Assembly (NCBI RefSeq): GCF_047663525.1
Contig: NC_092587.1
Coordinates: 38,245,001 to 38,309,000 of the forward strand
Length of the DNA: 64,000 bases
Direction of reading: 5' to 3'
Origin: Anas platyrhynchos
Lineage: Eukaryota; Chordata; Aves; Anseriformes; Anatidae
The translations under genes were made by a program, and so were the position numbers. Positions 54,264 to 64,000 of the stretch are shown piece after piece. Within the stretch, counting starts at the first letter, position 1; each line of letters starts with the position of its first letter. Under the pieces are notes generated by a model, which saw only the letters and a program-made list of their open reading frames with translations, was not told the origin of the DNA and ran no database searches.

Positions 54264-54714
54264 GATATTCATCCTTGATGCATATTTTCAGAATACATGC
54301 CACTGAATCCAACTCCTATATACAATCTAAACATCATTCGGACCTATAAGTAACTATTTCAGCAGGCAGAATAAGTCTTCCTAAAGGGAACCCCCAAGCA
54401 GGGTTTTCTAGTTGGATGAAATCTTGTCCCCATGCCTTTCACAAGTAACAGAGACCTTACCATATATATCAAACCCAGTGTCAAACTCACCCGTGCCACT
54501 AGTAATGAAAAAACCCTGCCCCACAAGCGAAACTGCCTGAGGCGTGTGATTCCCCAGAGCAACCAGCCCACACAAGACCATACGCGGCTGTTTGTGATGA
54601 TTCTGCTTCGAGTGGCATGACAGCCATGTGGACACTCTGTGGGGGGAGCTCAAACCTCAGCATGGCTTAAATGTTACTTAAATGTTATCTTCAGACAAAA
54701 TAAACTCATCAGAA

Positions 54715-54950
54715 ACACAAACAAAGACGTTTATTGCAAATAAAATTCACATTCACATCATTAAATCCTACAAAGTATAAGGAGGTCTTTTTGCAAATTG
54801 TGAAGTATCTGTGTGCACAGGAGGTGCTGTTTTCATCAGAACAGCTGCCTGGGACATGCGTATATTTATCTGAAGGTGCCAAACCAAATATCCATCTATC
54901 TACAAAGGTTTTGATTTGGCCGTTGACATTGTTCTGACACTTCCACAGTT
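54715..54950 (-). other. TSPAN8: TSPAN8 3' untranslated region
   Basis: About 235 bases from the stop codon to the likely cleavage point, which is inferred from the poly(A) signal. The open frame read on the minus strand over 54709-54954 is in a different frame from the gene and overlaps only its last bases and UTR, so I treat it as chance. Confidence 0.75.
54730..54735 (-). terminator. Poly(A) signal AATAAA of TSPAN8
   Basis: The minus strand reads GCAATAAACG here, 215 bases after the stop codon. Downstream on the same strand is a T/GT-rich stretch (CTTTGTTTGTGTTTCTGATG), the usual context for cleavage about 10-25 bases past the hexamer. Confidence 0.8.
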
Positions 54951-55004
54951 TCATTTTCTCTGGATCTGGCAGTAGAGGCTCATAGAAAACCCCAAACCAA
55001 GAAT
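54951..55004 (-). CDS. TSPAN8: TSPAN8 last coding exon, end of TM4 and C-terminal tail
   Basis: 54 bases, 17 codons plus TGA. Acceptor TTGTTTTCCAG. The peptide [17 protein letters not shown] finishes TM4 and gives a short cytosolic tail. The tail cysteine (YCQ) is a conserved juxtamembrane palmitoylation position. No tyrosine-based sorting motif or PDZ ligand is evident at the end. Confidence 0.95.
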   Translation of the reverse strand: MLGLGFSMSLYCQIQRK

Positions 55005-58000
55005 CTGGAAAACAAAAACATTTCTGGTATTACTTGGCAGTCCTGGAAATCCCAAGATACAACTGATACACAGTGGGAACATTTTGTTTGCAAATGTCTT
55101 GGACTTACAAGCAGGCTAAATCTGTTATGCAGAAGATCTTTTCCAATGTAATTCTTTAAAGAACATGACTTTAGTATATTGCCATTTTAATGAAATCGGC
55201 ATGTACCACAGGTAAGATTGCAAATACGATGGAAAACTTTCATTTGTTTAAAAGATGAATTGCCTGTGTGGATCGGGAACACTGTAACTCTAGGATTTTA
55301 AAATGCAGTTCTTAGCTGCAATGAAGCAGCAAATGAAGCAAAAGTTCAAGAAAGTCGGACAAAAATTCAACCTTTTATTTTCTAAGAAATTTAGAGGAAC
55401 TTTCTGAATCTATTTCATATTCTAAGGGTTGTATCTCTTTGATATCTCTCTTCTTTTTGACTACCACTTTCTCATCTTTAAATATATCCGTATATTCATA
55501 TGTGTATATGTATACAGATGTACATTTACACACATGTACATATCCTGCCTTTTTGATGAGCAAATGATCATACAATAAATGTTTTATATTCATCAGTAAT
55601 AGGATTGAGATAGAAACTCTGAGTCCACAAAAGAAGTTGTTTGAGATATAAAATTTGGTAGGATCACCTCCTGTGGCAGGAATTAGTGGGTGAAATTCCA
55701 CGACCTGTGACAGACAGCTGACAAGATCAGAAGGTCAGTAAGCTTCCTTCTGGATTTAAAATTAACCAGTCTGTGAAGGTGTTATCCAAAAGTGTAAAGT
55801 ATTCAAAGGACATTTATGAAGCCATGAATTCATTTATTTAAGGAAGAGATGTTGTGGAGTGTACAGAACATGTGGGTACAGGTAAGGCAAGGGGATGGCC
55901 GCACAGCTGGAAGAAGCTGACTTGGCTTCCCTGATGTACCATGCCCACATTTTCACCTGTGCCCAAGTGAAACTGGGCCCTTCTTTTCTCAGTATCATTT
56001 CCACTAACAAATTGAGCTGAAACCATTTACAGCCCACAAGTGGCATGATGGAGCAGGCAGAGGGGGACAGCTACAAAAGAATACTTTTCCTTTTCCTGGC
56101 CTTTTTATCTGCTGTTTTCCAGAAGAGAGAGAGAGTTAAGCATGTGGCTTTTGATTTGCAGTTACTTGAGATGTCACAATATGTTAATATCTTTGGAAAG
56201 GCTAAATCTTTAGCAAGTGTAAATTGCCAGCTGACAATTTGTACCAGCTGAGGCTGTTATCCTCATATTGTTTACTCACTTTGTTTTCAAATATTTTTAT
56301 GATTGAGAGAGGCAACCGCCACAGAAAATGCCAGCTGGAGAAAAGGTAAGAATGATGGCCAATGAACTAAAGGCTACAATGAACACAACTACAATAACTA
56401 GAGCAAAGTGACTTACAACTTACTTTCTGGATAGATATGAAATTTTACACTTCATTATATTTGTAAAGGCCTTTCTTTATTTATCGATATATTTCACTGA
56501 TTTTCCCCATGAACTCTACATATAGGCAAGAGACCTGACCTCCCATGTATAGCACCTTATGTAATGTGAAGCCTATGCCGAGTAAGAAGTGGCCTGTCAT
56601 CTCACAGTGCTGCAGCTGCCTAACTGTTCCCTGCTTACAATTATTTTCCTGGAAGAGTACTTCTGAGCTGGGGCTCTAGCCCACTCTTATACCACGAGGA
56701 ACAGTCCTCTGCCAAGGATGTTAAGAAGTTTTCGTTAGGAATAACAGGCTGAACTCTGCACAGCAATCTTCGTCATTCTGCTTTTCCCTCAAACATTCAT
56801 CTGGGGGGGGCAGGGGAGGAGGAAAACCACACAGGAATAGTAAAAAGAATGAAAATGACCAAAGAAAGCAACATGATGAAATCCCCTGCTTCTTTGTCAT
56901 TTTCTCCTAATCAAAGCCTATCATTCATCAAGTAGCTGACTGGATCACCTCACTGTTTTTTCTCCTCTCTTTGGAGAAAATTTTGTGTGATAGTCTTCAG
57001 TGTATGATGAAAAAATTAAAATGAAGAGCTCACATGCTCTGCTTTTTTCACACACCAGAGTATATGGAGGAGCACAGGTGTGCACTCAGGCACATTCAGA
57101 CACCATCTTGATGGTTAAATTACTCCCTCTGAATAATGATTTTGAATCATAATTTCTCCACGATAAGAATATGCAATTTAGGGACTACCAAGTTTAATGA
57201 TATGATTTTTTCCTTCAGCTAAGAAGAGAACAGCTACTCTGCCTCTTATTTGTCTGGGTCTGGGAGTCTGCACACCCTTCCATCCACTGGGCTCACTGTC
57301 AAGTTCCAGCCTGGCCCCAGACCTGTTAAATCTTTGCAGAAAAAGTGCCATGTGATATGCTTATACAGGCAACAGGGTGGTCTGGTCCCACCTGAATTCC
57401 TCAGCTTGGCAGCTGTATGCCATTGATAGGAAATAAGTGAGATTTCAGCTAAGGTTAGAGGTGGTTCTCCCTTGTCTATTAATTGTGCAAGCCAGGTGTT
57501 TTAATTCCACTCCCAGTGTATTTTTAAGTAGAAGGCATGGCTTGTCAGCCACTAAATATTTTAATGGTGTATACTGGTACCTCAATAACTGCCAGTCCAA
57601 ATGCGATCCCCATAATTATGAGCATATGGTCTTGAACGTATTTGATGATCACTTCTTTACAAACCTGAAAAACAAGACAAAATGAATAATTATAGGTAAG
57701 CAAGATTAACCTAAGTTTATTAGAAACACATCCTCTAAAATATTTTCTCTCTTGCTCTCCATGTAAAAGAAATGCTATTTGAATTTACACTGGTTTGTTG
57801 CTAACAGACACAAAGAACACATTTATATGTATCTTGGGCCCTGAGACAGATATCTAGCCTTTGCCTTCACAAAAATGAAGATGAATTTAACTTCATTTTC
57901 CCACTAATGTGATCTTTGGGTTTGAGACCTCAAAGCCTATTATTAGAATCAGTCTCAACTAAAAATATTTAGATATAAAACCAAACTTAAGTATTAATTT

Positions 58001-61000
58001 TGACAAATGATTGGTGGTCTTGGCCTGGGACTGGGAGGAAGTGAGTGATCACATCTGAAGTTCTATGCAGAGTTACTCTCCTTTTTAATAAGTGCATACA
58101 TCTGTTCTTATAACGCCTACATCTTCTCCAGGCATTGACAATATTCCTTTTGCAAACTGTAGGGAAAGCCAAGTACAGCTTAAATCCATCAAAACCACAA
58201 TACCGTTCCAACACTACAACTTCATTCCCCCAAATATAATGCATAGTTATATGCCTTCACCATATTTCCTCCCTCACAATAAACACATGCGTCTTTTCCT
58301 TCCAGTCCTTCTAAAAACCTCTCATTTAAGCTGACTCAGAACTGCACTAAATTTCAAACCATTTTTCCTGGATCACAAGAGTTGAATGTCTTTACTAGCA
58401 TCTAACACCACCATGAAATCTGTGCATTCATGTGAGCGATATCTTGCACCTGCAGTAATTTCACTGATGGTTTCTCATATGTCCTTTGAGGGTTTGCCTG
58501 CGGCCAAAAAGACATAAAAATGTGGCCAAAAAAGCCTCTGCATACATCTTATTTCCAGATTGGGTTCTGGCATTCTCTACTTAACCAGACTGTTCCCTTG
58601 CTTTAAAACTGTATTTGCTTCTGTGGGACTTTGCAGGGAGGAAATTTGTGTTCAGAAAGGACCTGGCTAAGAAGCTGTGCATTTAGGAAAGTATACAATC
58701 AGTTTGGGATATTTGCTAAAATCTGCTGTGTACTAGATGCAGATTGGAAAGTACTAGCATTCTAAAAATGTAGGTGTTTTCTCTGAGTTTTCCACTACTT
58801 TTTCCATATTTTTCTTGGTATGTATGGAGTTAAATTTCAGTATAAGAAAACAGAGAAATTGTGAAATAAACGAGATTTCTGCTGCCCATTCACCATTTTT
58901 TGAGTATGCTTTTTTGTAACCATTCACCAGGCACTTTTGCCTTACTACTATATTAATTACCACAAGATTTTCAAAAGGCCTGAGTTGCAAATTACACTTT
59001 TAGTATGCTTCTAGGAAGCCTACCACATATGAGGTGCCTTACCAGTAGATTCTGTAAAATGAGCGTGTTTTTCTTCTAGTAAATGACTATAAAACTCAAG
59101 GATCTTGTATTTAATGCAATTGCTTTTCATTATCTCTTTGCCCTATGGAAGCCTCTGAGTCAACATGTCTACCACCAAAATGAGCTCTGGCGGGAGCTTC
59201 ATCTTCCACAGGAGAGCCAAAGAGTAGCTGGCATGCTGCTCTGACCCAGAGGCATACTCTGACCCCAAAGCCATAACAGCAGTTTTCACCTGTAGTTACC
59301 ATGCAGACTGGGAGATAATGGAGTGTACAGATACAACAGAGACATCCCAGGAGGAGAAAGCAGACACATATTTTATGTATGCACAGCAATTTCACCACAG
59401 TTGGTGTGGAGGCAAAGCTGGCTAATGAAGAGAAGGCAAAACTTTGTCTTTTTGGAAAGAGACAGAACTGCTGACTATGCCAGCAACTAAAGACAGCTCT
59501 ATGTTAAAACCTGTGTTTGGAAAGAAGAGCAGGACATTATATTTTTCTTACCGTTTTATAAACATATTTGCTGTTATAAGAGGTGCAGAGGTTTGCTTCT
59601 TCGCCTTTTGGGTCACATCCACAGACTTGACTGCCACCAATAGGTGTATCAAAATTGCTTCCCCAATCTGCAGCCCCATTCAACAAACCGCAGCACTTGT
59701 TCTGCAAGAAAAGAGGAAACGGGAAGATGAAGAAAAAAACAGTGAATTGCTGTTATGGGAGTGAATGAGGGCAAGCCAAGAGGAACAACAATTTCCTTTC
59801 ATCTCATCCAATGTGGAATTTTTCCCAGATTGATACCTGTCTCAAATACCCTTTACATTTCAATAAGTTATAAGACTGTGAGTGCACAAGGTAAAAAAAA
59901 AAAAAATTATAAAAATAAATAAATAAAAGAGACAATTTTCAACATGCAGCACTCAAAAACCATTAATATACTGTAAAGCTAGTGATTGTCAGTGCCAGAA
60001 TACAGCATGGAGCAATGCTGGGTATAGTGTGTTTTCAAAATCAAGTCTTCTTTCTGTGACTTACACCTGCATGTGGTAAGTAACATCTACAGTAAATCAT
60101 ATATTGAAAAGCCAGTCTGAAAAAGTAAAATTCAGGCACATAAAACTATGAAATCTAGAAAAAGATCCACCTTGAATGATGATTAGCCCTTTGAATTAGA
60201 AATGGACTGAGGAGGCCAGGGCTCCATTTGGGGTTTGTGAAGCCTAAGCCAGGTGCAGTTTCACTTCAGGTTCCACTTTGTTCAAGCCACTAAAGCTCAG
60301 GGGTGCAGACTTGGGTTTACATCTTCCCCCTTTTAAAAAGCAGCTGGAAGTGTTCATGTTATTTTGTATAAAAGCAAAGGCTGTGGGACATAATAAAACA
60401 ATCCTGGTCTATTTAAAAATTAATAGAGTAATTATGCTTTTTGTTGTTGTTGTTGCTGTTGTTTTCCTTTTGCTCACCTTTCAATCATCCCTCCAGGGAG
60501 CTGCTTATTATATCAGGAGAGTTAAGTTGATTCAGAAGCACAGGACAAAGCCGGAGGCAGAATGGAGAAGTAAAAGTGGAAGTAATATAAGCTACCTAAA
60601 TATTGCTTCTCACTTCCTTTCCTTTCACACCGGCAGCCTTTAAAGATATAAGAATTCTTTAAGCCTACCCTAAAAACAGCAGCCAAAACTCTGTGCCAAT
60701 GTATAGGCACAGGTACTACTGGGAGCATGGCAGGGACACGCACCAGAAACGGTGAAATTTGTTCTCTGTGTGACGTCCAGAATCAGGGTGGTACAAAGTG
60801 TCTACCTTCTGGCACTTTGCGGGTAGGAGAAATCAGAATAGATGTAAGTACAGGGAAAACAAAACTCTTATTGCACATCTTTCCCCGCTCTTACACAGGA
60901 AAAATATACATTTAATGATTTCATGCTAACATGATATTCTAAATGAAATAACTACTGAAGCTTTCCTTATCCAATCTTCTTGCCTAAAGGGTACTGGACA

Positions 61001-63875
61001 GTTCTCAGCTGGGACACACTGAAGGAGCACCTTCCCTTCAAAAGGGAAAGCTGCAACGAAGGAGAAGGAAGCCTTCTCATCAAAGCATTTATGTAACAGT
61101 CAGTCTCAATTTTGGGGGACATTTGTAAAGGGAAGCCAGGCCTTTTCATCCCCACAGTGATGGGGCAGGCTCCTAAGCCCCAGGTGTCCAGCCAGATGCA
61201 AAGACCTGGAAGGGGACTAGAGCCCTCCTACGGAGCAGGAGCCATTCAGCTCTGAGATAATAATTCAGTGAGGAACTGTGAAGGGATGACCTCAGATGAG
61301 AAGAGAAAGGGATGGTGGGGATTATCAGAGTTTTCAGATTTTTATATCACCCTTTGTTTAGTAATATCTTCAATAAAAGTTTTGTAAAAAAAAGTCTGGC
61401 ATTGTGTCAACACCTAAGCATTCCCTATTTCATTTATTTTTTAAAAAAGGCTAATTTCTGGAGGTGCCAAGTAACTCCAGCTTCCGTATCCTACTGAGAA
61501 GAAATAGAAACATGGTAGCTTGAGTGAGGAAGGAAGATGTTCTGGAGGTCATGAAATACTGATGGGGCATTTCAGGCAATAGAAGAACTGACCATCACCA
61601 ATCCAAACTCAAGCAGAGGCCACTTTCTGTAAATGAAGATGATCTGGGCTGAGAAAGTTTTCACTGCTTTCAAGAAGAAAAAGAGTGTTGTTTTATATTT
61701 TATTCACAACTTGAGACAGAAACCTTTAAATCTTTAAATACTTCTTAAATAAGTTCATGTGGATGAAGCTCTGAGGGGGTCCAAATAGAGCCTGGAATAG
61801 GGGAATAAAACCAGCACTCCAACCTACCCAGGCAACAATACCTTGCTCCAAACAGATGAGGCAAATTGCACCTTTTAGGTAACCATGGCTAGAAAAAAAC
61901 ATATACTTTTATAAAATGCATAACTTGCACTAGCATAACCAAAGCTGTGGAAGACTGATAACCCAAGCATCAAACAACAGTCTCATGGCAGTCGATTTAT
62001 GACCAAGATGCAAACCTGACTTCTTGGGTCCTAAGAGCTACTTGAATCCATAAATCCTACCACACCCCACAGAGAATTACAAGTCTTTGAAGTATACTTC
62101 CTCAGACATATGCACAAAAGTCTCTAGTCTGCTCAGTCTTCTAGAATGACAAAATAAGCACATATAAAAACCATGAAGAGCAAATACAAAGACATGCAGA
62201 GTTTTTAAAGGCCCAATACCAATTACAGGGCTTTTAAATCCTGTAGGCATGCTCTGCATGTGAGCTCTGCAGTATTACTTGCCAGTGTAATGAGCATATG
62301 GCCTCGAAGAAAGAACTGATAATTTCTTGCAATCATATCACAGAATGAGGGGACTTTTGTTTTGGTTGTGTTAGTTCTTATAAGAAATTTATTATTTCTG
62401 CAAGCACACTGAAGAATTTGTAATCACTGATGCAAACTTATGGAGTTTAAGACTTACAGATCTAGACAGCTACCAATCTATTTATTCTAGAAAGAAACTT
62501 TCACAAAATCCTATTTAGGGTCATTGAGAATGTCTTCCTCTGTATAGAGAAAGGGACTTTTTCAGACACAGTTCAATGTGGATCATCTTGCATGTTGTGT
62601 GTCTTTGCTCCATTTCTCTCAGGAAGAGGATCTTCTCTTTTGCACAAAGAAATCATCATGGAAAGCCCAAGCTGCATCAAGGGAGCAGAAACCCCTGTGC
62701 AGCATTTTGACTTGTGTTTAAGTCAGACCCTCTTCCATCCCCAGGGTGTGAAATTCAAATCTATGACAGAGTAGCTATAAAATGAAGCATAGACAAATGC
62801 TAGAGATAGAACAGATAGCAACAACCCCCACCCTTTGTTACATCTTAATTACCTCTGTCTGAAACTTCTGGAAGGTCTCTTGAAATTGCTTTGCTTCTTC
62901 TGTATTTTTTTTCAATAAATTAACACTGTCCTTTAAAGTCGTGTTAAGGGATGTTTCAATCTGCAAGTGCAAATATTTTATTAGTTTTCAGTGGAGAAAC
63001 AAATCTTTGGGAAGACTTGAATGACAATACAGAATAATACTGTACCTGAGATCTGTATACTGCTCCTAAGATACCTCCTGTAACCTGAAGGATCAAGATC
63101 AGCAGCAGTCCAATAAAAAACTAGGAAGAAACAAAAGGTACAGAAAATTATAACTTTTTTTTTTACCAAGTTGCTATCATCTCTTTAAAGTGAATATTAA
63201 TCTTTCATGTGCTTCATAGAATGAACTGAAGTTCCAGTCAGTTCCAGTTTTTCCTTCTTTGGGGATGAGAAAACAGATGCTCAAGACAGAGTGTGTGCCT
63301 TAGTATCATCTAGTCACCAAAACAAGACACTCTGGAGCGGTGGCATGATGGACAGTGTGTAGGTGAGAGATGTTGGGTAGAAGGACAAGGAGGACATACT
63401 GGGAAGACTAGCGGAGGGAGCAACTGGGAATTTATGAGATTAAATGGGATACATAGAAGGGGGTGACCGGTGGAGTGAATGTCAGTTTTAGTTGTGTGGG
63501 GGAAAAGTTAGTGAAATGGTCAGGGCTCTCTTGGCCCTGTTTTCTCTTTGATGAGACCACCCATCATTTCTTTTGCACTTCAATTCAGGAAGGGCTCAAG
63601 TGTGGGGTAGGCGATGACAATACATGCTCATAAGTAAACATTTGACTAAATAAAAACAGTATCGTCATCTGATACTACCAGTGACTTTATACATCAATTG
63701 TATCTATAGTCTGTTAAAGGCAGACAAATGTTCTTTTTTTTCCTACCAAGAGCAGCATGCACCGACTTTCCTTGATGGCACCACAGCACCCCAGAAACCC
63801 AAGGACCATAATGATGGAGCCCACAGCTATCAGCAGATCAACCCCTGCAAACAGGCTGCTGTCTACGCCCAACTC
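54951..63875 (-). CDS. TSPAN8: TSPAN8-like tetraspanin, 3' six coding exons (5' end outside window)
   Basis: Tetraspanins are four-pass membrane proteins that organise integrins, proteases and other partners into membrane microdomains; TSPAN8 is typical of epithelial surfaces and exosomes. Six exons (63747-63875, 63046-63120, 62853-62960, 59552-59701, 57581-57664, 54951-55004) join in one frame, all junctions in phase 0, with AG acceptors and GT donors, giving 199 residues and a TGA stop. Visible in order: TM2, intracellular [11 protein letters not shown] loop, TM3, a large extracellular loop with KCCG, CGC, LC and VC (six cysteines), TM4 and tail YCQIQRK. The TM2-to-TM3 segment is nearly identical to what I recall of mammalian TSPAN8, and the tail resembles its YCQI ending. 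Mammalian TSPAN8 has about 237 residues, so roughly 38 N-terminal residues (TM1, small loop) should lie past 64000. No frameshift or premature stop is seen, so the gene looks intact. Another close TSPAN8-type paralogue is a less likely alternative. Confidence 0.95.
55005..57580 (-). other. TSPAN8 intron, about 2.6 kb
   Basis: Canonical borders. It contains an alternating TA/TG/CA-rich stretch at about 55490-55545 and a G-run at 56803-56818. No exon is supported. Confidence 0.85.
57581..57664 (-). CDS. TSPAN8: TSPAN8 exon, end of the large loop and most of TM4
   Basis: 84 bases, 28 codons. Acceptor CTTGTTTTTCAG, donor GTACCA. The peptide [13 protein letters not shown] closes the extracellular loop (VC gives its last cysteine) and [15 protein letters not shown] is most of TM4. 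Eighty-four bases is the usual length of this exon in the family. Confidence 0.95.
57665..59551 (-). other. TSPAN8 intron, about 1.9 kb
   Basis: Canonical borders (GTAAGA donor). I see no recognisable repeat, exon or RNA gene in it. Confidence 0.85.
59552..59701 (-). CDS. TSPAN8: TSPAN8 exon with the CCG motif and variable part of the large loop
   Basis: 150 bases, 50 codons. Acceptor TTTTCTTGCAG, donor GTAAGA. The peptide starts [14 protein letters not shown], the hallmark tetraspanin CCG motif, followed by the hypervariable part with CGC and LC cysteines, and ends YVYKT. With the cysteine in the next exon this makes the six-cysteine, three-disulphide loop pattern. From memory the human exon encodes about 44 codons, so this one is several residues longer, with the extra length between the CCG and the last cysteines. 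Confidence 0.95.
59702..62852 (-). other. TSPAN8 intron, about 3.15 kb
   Basis: Canonical borders. It holds a poly(A)/AAAT tract at 59893-59930 and a GTT tract at 60440-60464. Short open frames inside have no family resemblance and no splice context I can support. Confidence 0.85.
62853..62960 (-). CDS. TSPAN8: TSPAN8 exon, first helices of the large extracellular loop
   Basis: 108 bases, 36 codons. Acceptor TTTGCACTTGCAG, donor GTAATT. The peptide is polar and helix-like, contains a possible N-glycosylation site (NTT, sixth to eighth residues) and a [10 protein letters not shown] stretch, corresponding to helices A and B of the tetraspanin loop. Human TSPAN8 also carries an N-glycosylation sequon (NET) near here, by my recall. 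Confidence 0.93.
62961..63045 (-). other. TSPAN8 minimal intron, 85 bases
   Basis: Canonical GT/AG intron between the TM3 exon and the first large-loop exon. It is close to the smallest size used by vertebrate introns. It fits the usual pattern of compact tetraspanin TM3/loop exon pairs. Confidence 0.93.
63046..63120 (-). CDS. TSPAN8: TSPAN8 exon with TM3
   Basis: 75 bases, 25 codons. Acceptor TTCTTCCTAG, donor GTACAG. The peptide is a hydrophobic helix beginning [12 protein letters not shown] and ending GAVYRSQ, where the large extracellular loop starts. It matches the usual 75-base tetraspanin TM3 exon. It is separated from the next exon by an intron of only 85 bases. Confidence 0.94.
63121..63746 (-). 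other. TSPAN8 intron, 626 bases
   Basis: Canonical GT/AG borders. The region 63340-63500 is G-rich on the plus strand. I see no further exon or repeat. Confidence 0.85.
63747..63875 (-). CDS. TSPAN8: TSPAN8 exon with end of small loop, TM2 and intracellular loop
   Basis: 129 bases, 43 codons. The acceptor is a pyrimidine-rich tract ending TTTTCAG (AG at 63877-63876) and the donor is GTAGGA starting at 63746. The peptide starts ELGVDSSLF (end of the small extracellular loop), then TM2 from about [18 protein letters not shown], then [11 protein letters not shown] in the cytosolic loop, and LLL opening TM3. The GCC and the later C are positions palmitoylated in this family. Frame and start follow from the splice acceptor; the reading frame stays open through it, but the family alignment places the exon border there. 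Confidence 0.95.
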
Positions 63876-64000
63876 CTGAAAAGAGAGGGAAAAAAATCTT
63901 TCAGCTGCAAGAAACTCCCCTGAAAAACATATGTATCTCCCCAAACAAGAAAATATTTAATAACTGATAAATATACTGATGTGCAACCATAGAGAAATTC
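63876..64000 (-). other. Partial TSPAN8 intron (3' end of first in-window intron)
   Basis: Only the 3' end of this intron is in the window. It ends in a good polypyrimidine tract and AG. No exon is seen in it. Confidence 0.8.

Noticed and set aside
1..54700. Search for PTPRR exons, expected somewhere left of TSPAN8
   Set aside because: None of the recognisable PTPRR parts (membrane-anchor region, kinase-interaction region, phosphatase HCSAGIGRTG motif) is visible. PTPRR probably lies further left.
60689..60712. CTGTGCC/GGCACAG inverted repeat in a TSPAN8 intron
   Set aside because: Only 7-base arms with an 8-base loop; expected by chance many times in a window this size.

Overview
This window is vertebrate nuclear DNA, most likely from a bird. 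It is AT-rich, has spliced coding exons with GT/AG borders, and contains few interspersed repeats. It also carries a 5'-truncated CR1 retrotransposon whose 3' end has the octamer pattern typical of birds (54130-54263). The species cannot be determined from the sequence.

The only protein-coding gene I can support is at the right end, on the minus strand. Six exons between 63875 and 54951 encode the last 199 residues of a tetraspanin that closely resembles TSPAN8 (CO-029). They supply TM2, the intracellular CCG loop, TM3, the whole large extracellular loop with CCG and six cysteines, TM4 and the short C-terminal tail. The first coding exon (N-terminus, TM1, most of the small loop) and the promoter lie beyond base 64000. 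The 3' end is complete, with a stop codon, a short 3' UTR and a poly(A) signal.

Everything left of about 54.7 kb looks non-coding. I found no exon chain, RNA gene or CRISPR-like array there. In mammals TSPAN8 lies between PTPRR and LGR5 with PTPRR downstream, so this stretch probably corresponds to the TSPAN8-PTPRR interval; that is inference from known synteny. It holds simple-sequence tracts (notably 36 perfect GAGAG units at 43.7 kb and an AAAAAG array at 51.7 kb), a diverged ~42-bp AT-rich minisatellite at 7.3 kb, several perfect inverted repeats, a local ~75-bp direct duplication at 44.6/45.1 kb, degenerate ancient repeats, and one small CpG-dense patch at 43.0-43.1 kb that could be a regulatory element.

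I did not find an undescribed biological system. The best leads are the isolated CpG patch next to the GAGAG array, and a 26-bp palindrome at 52.4 kb made of two opposed TCF/LEF-type sites, about 2.3 kb beyond the TSPAN8 poly(A) site. Long open frames elsewhere are at the level expected by chance or come from repeats.
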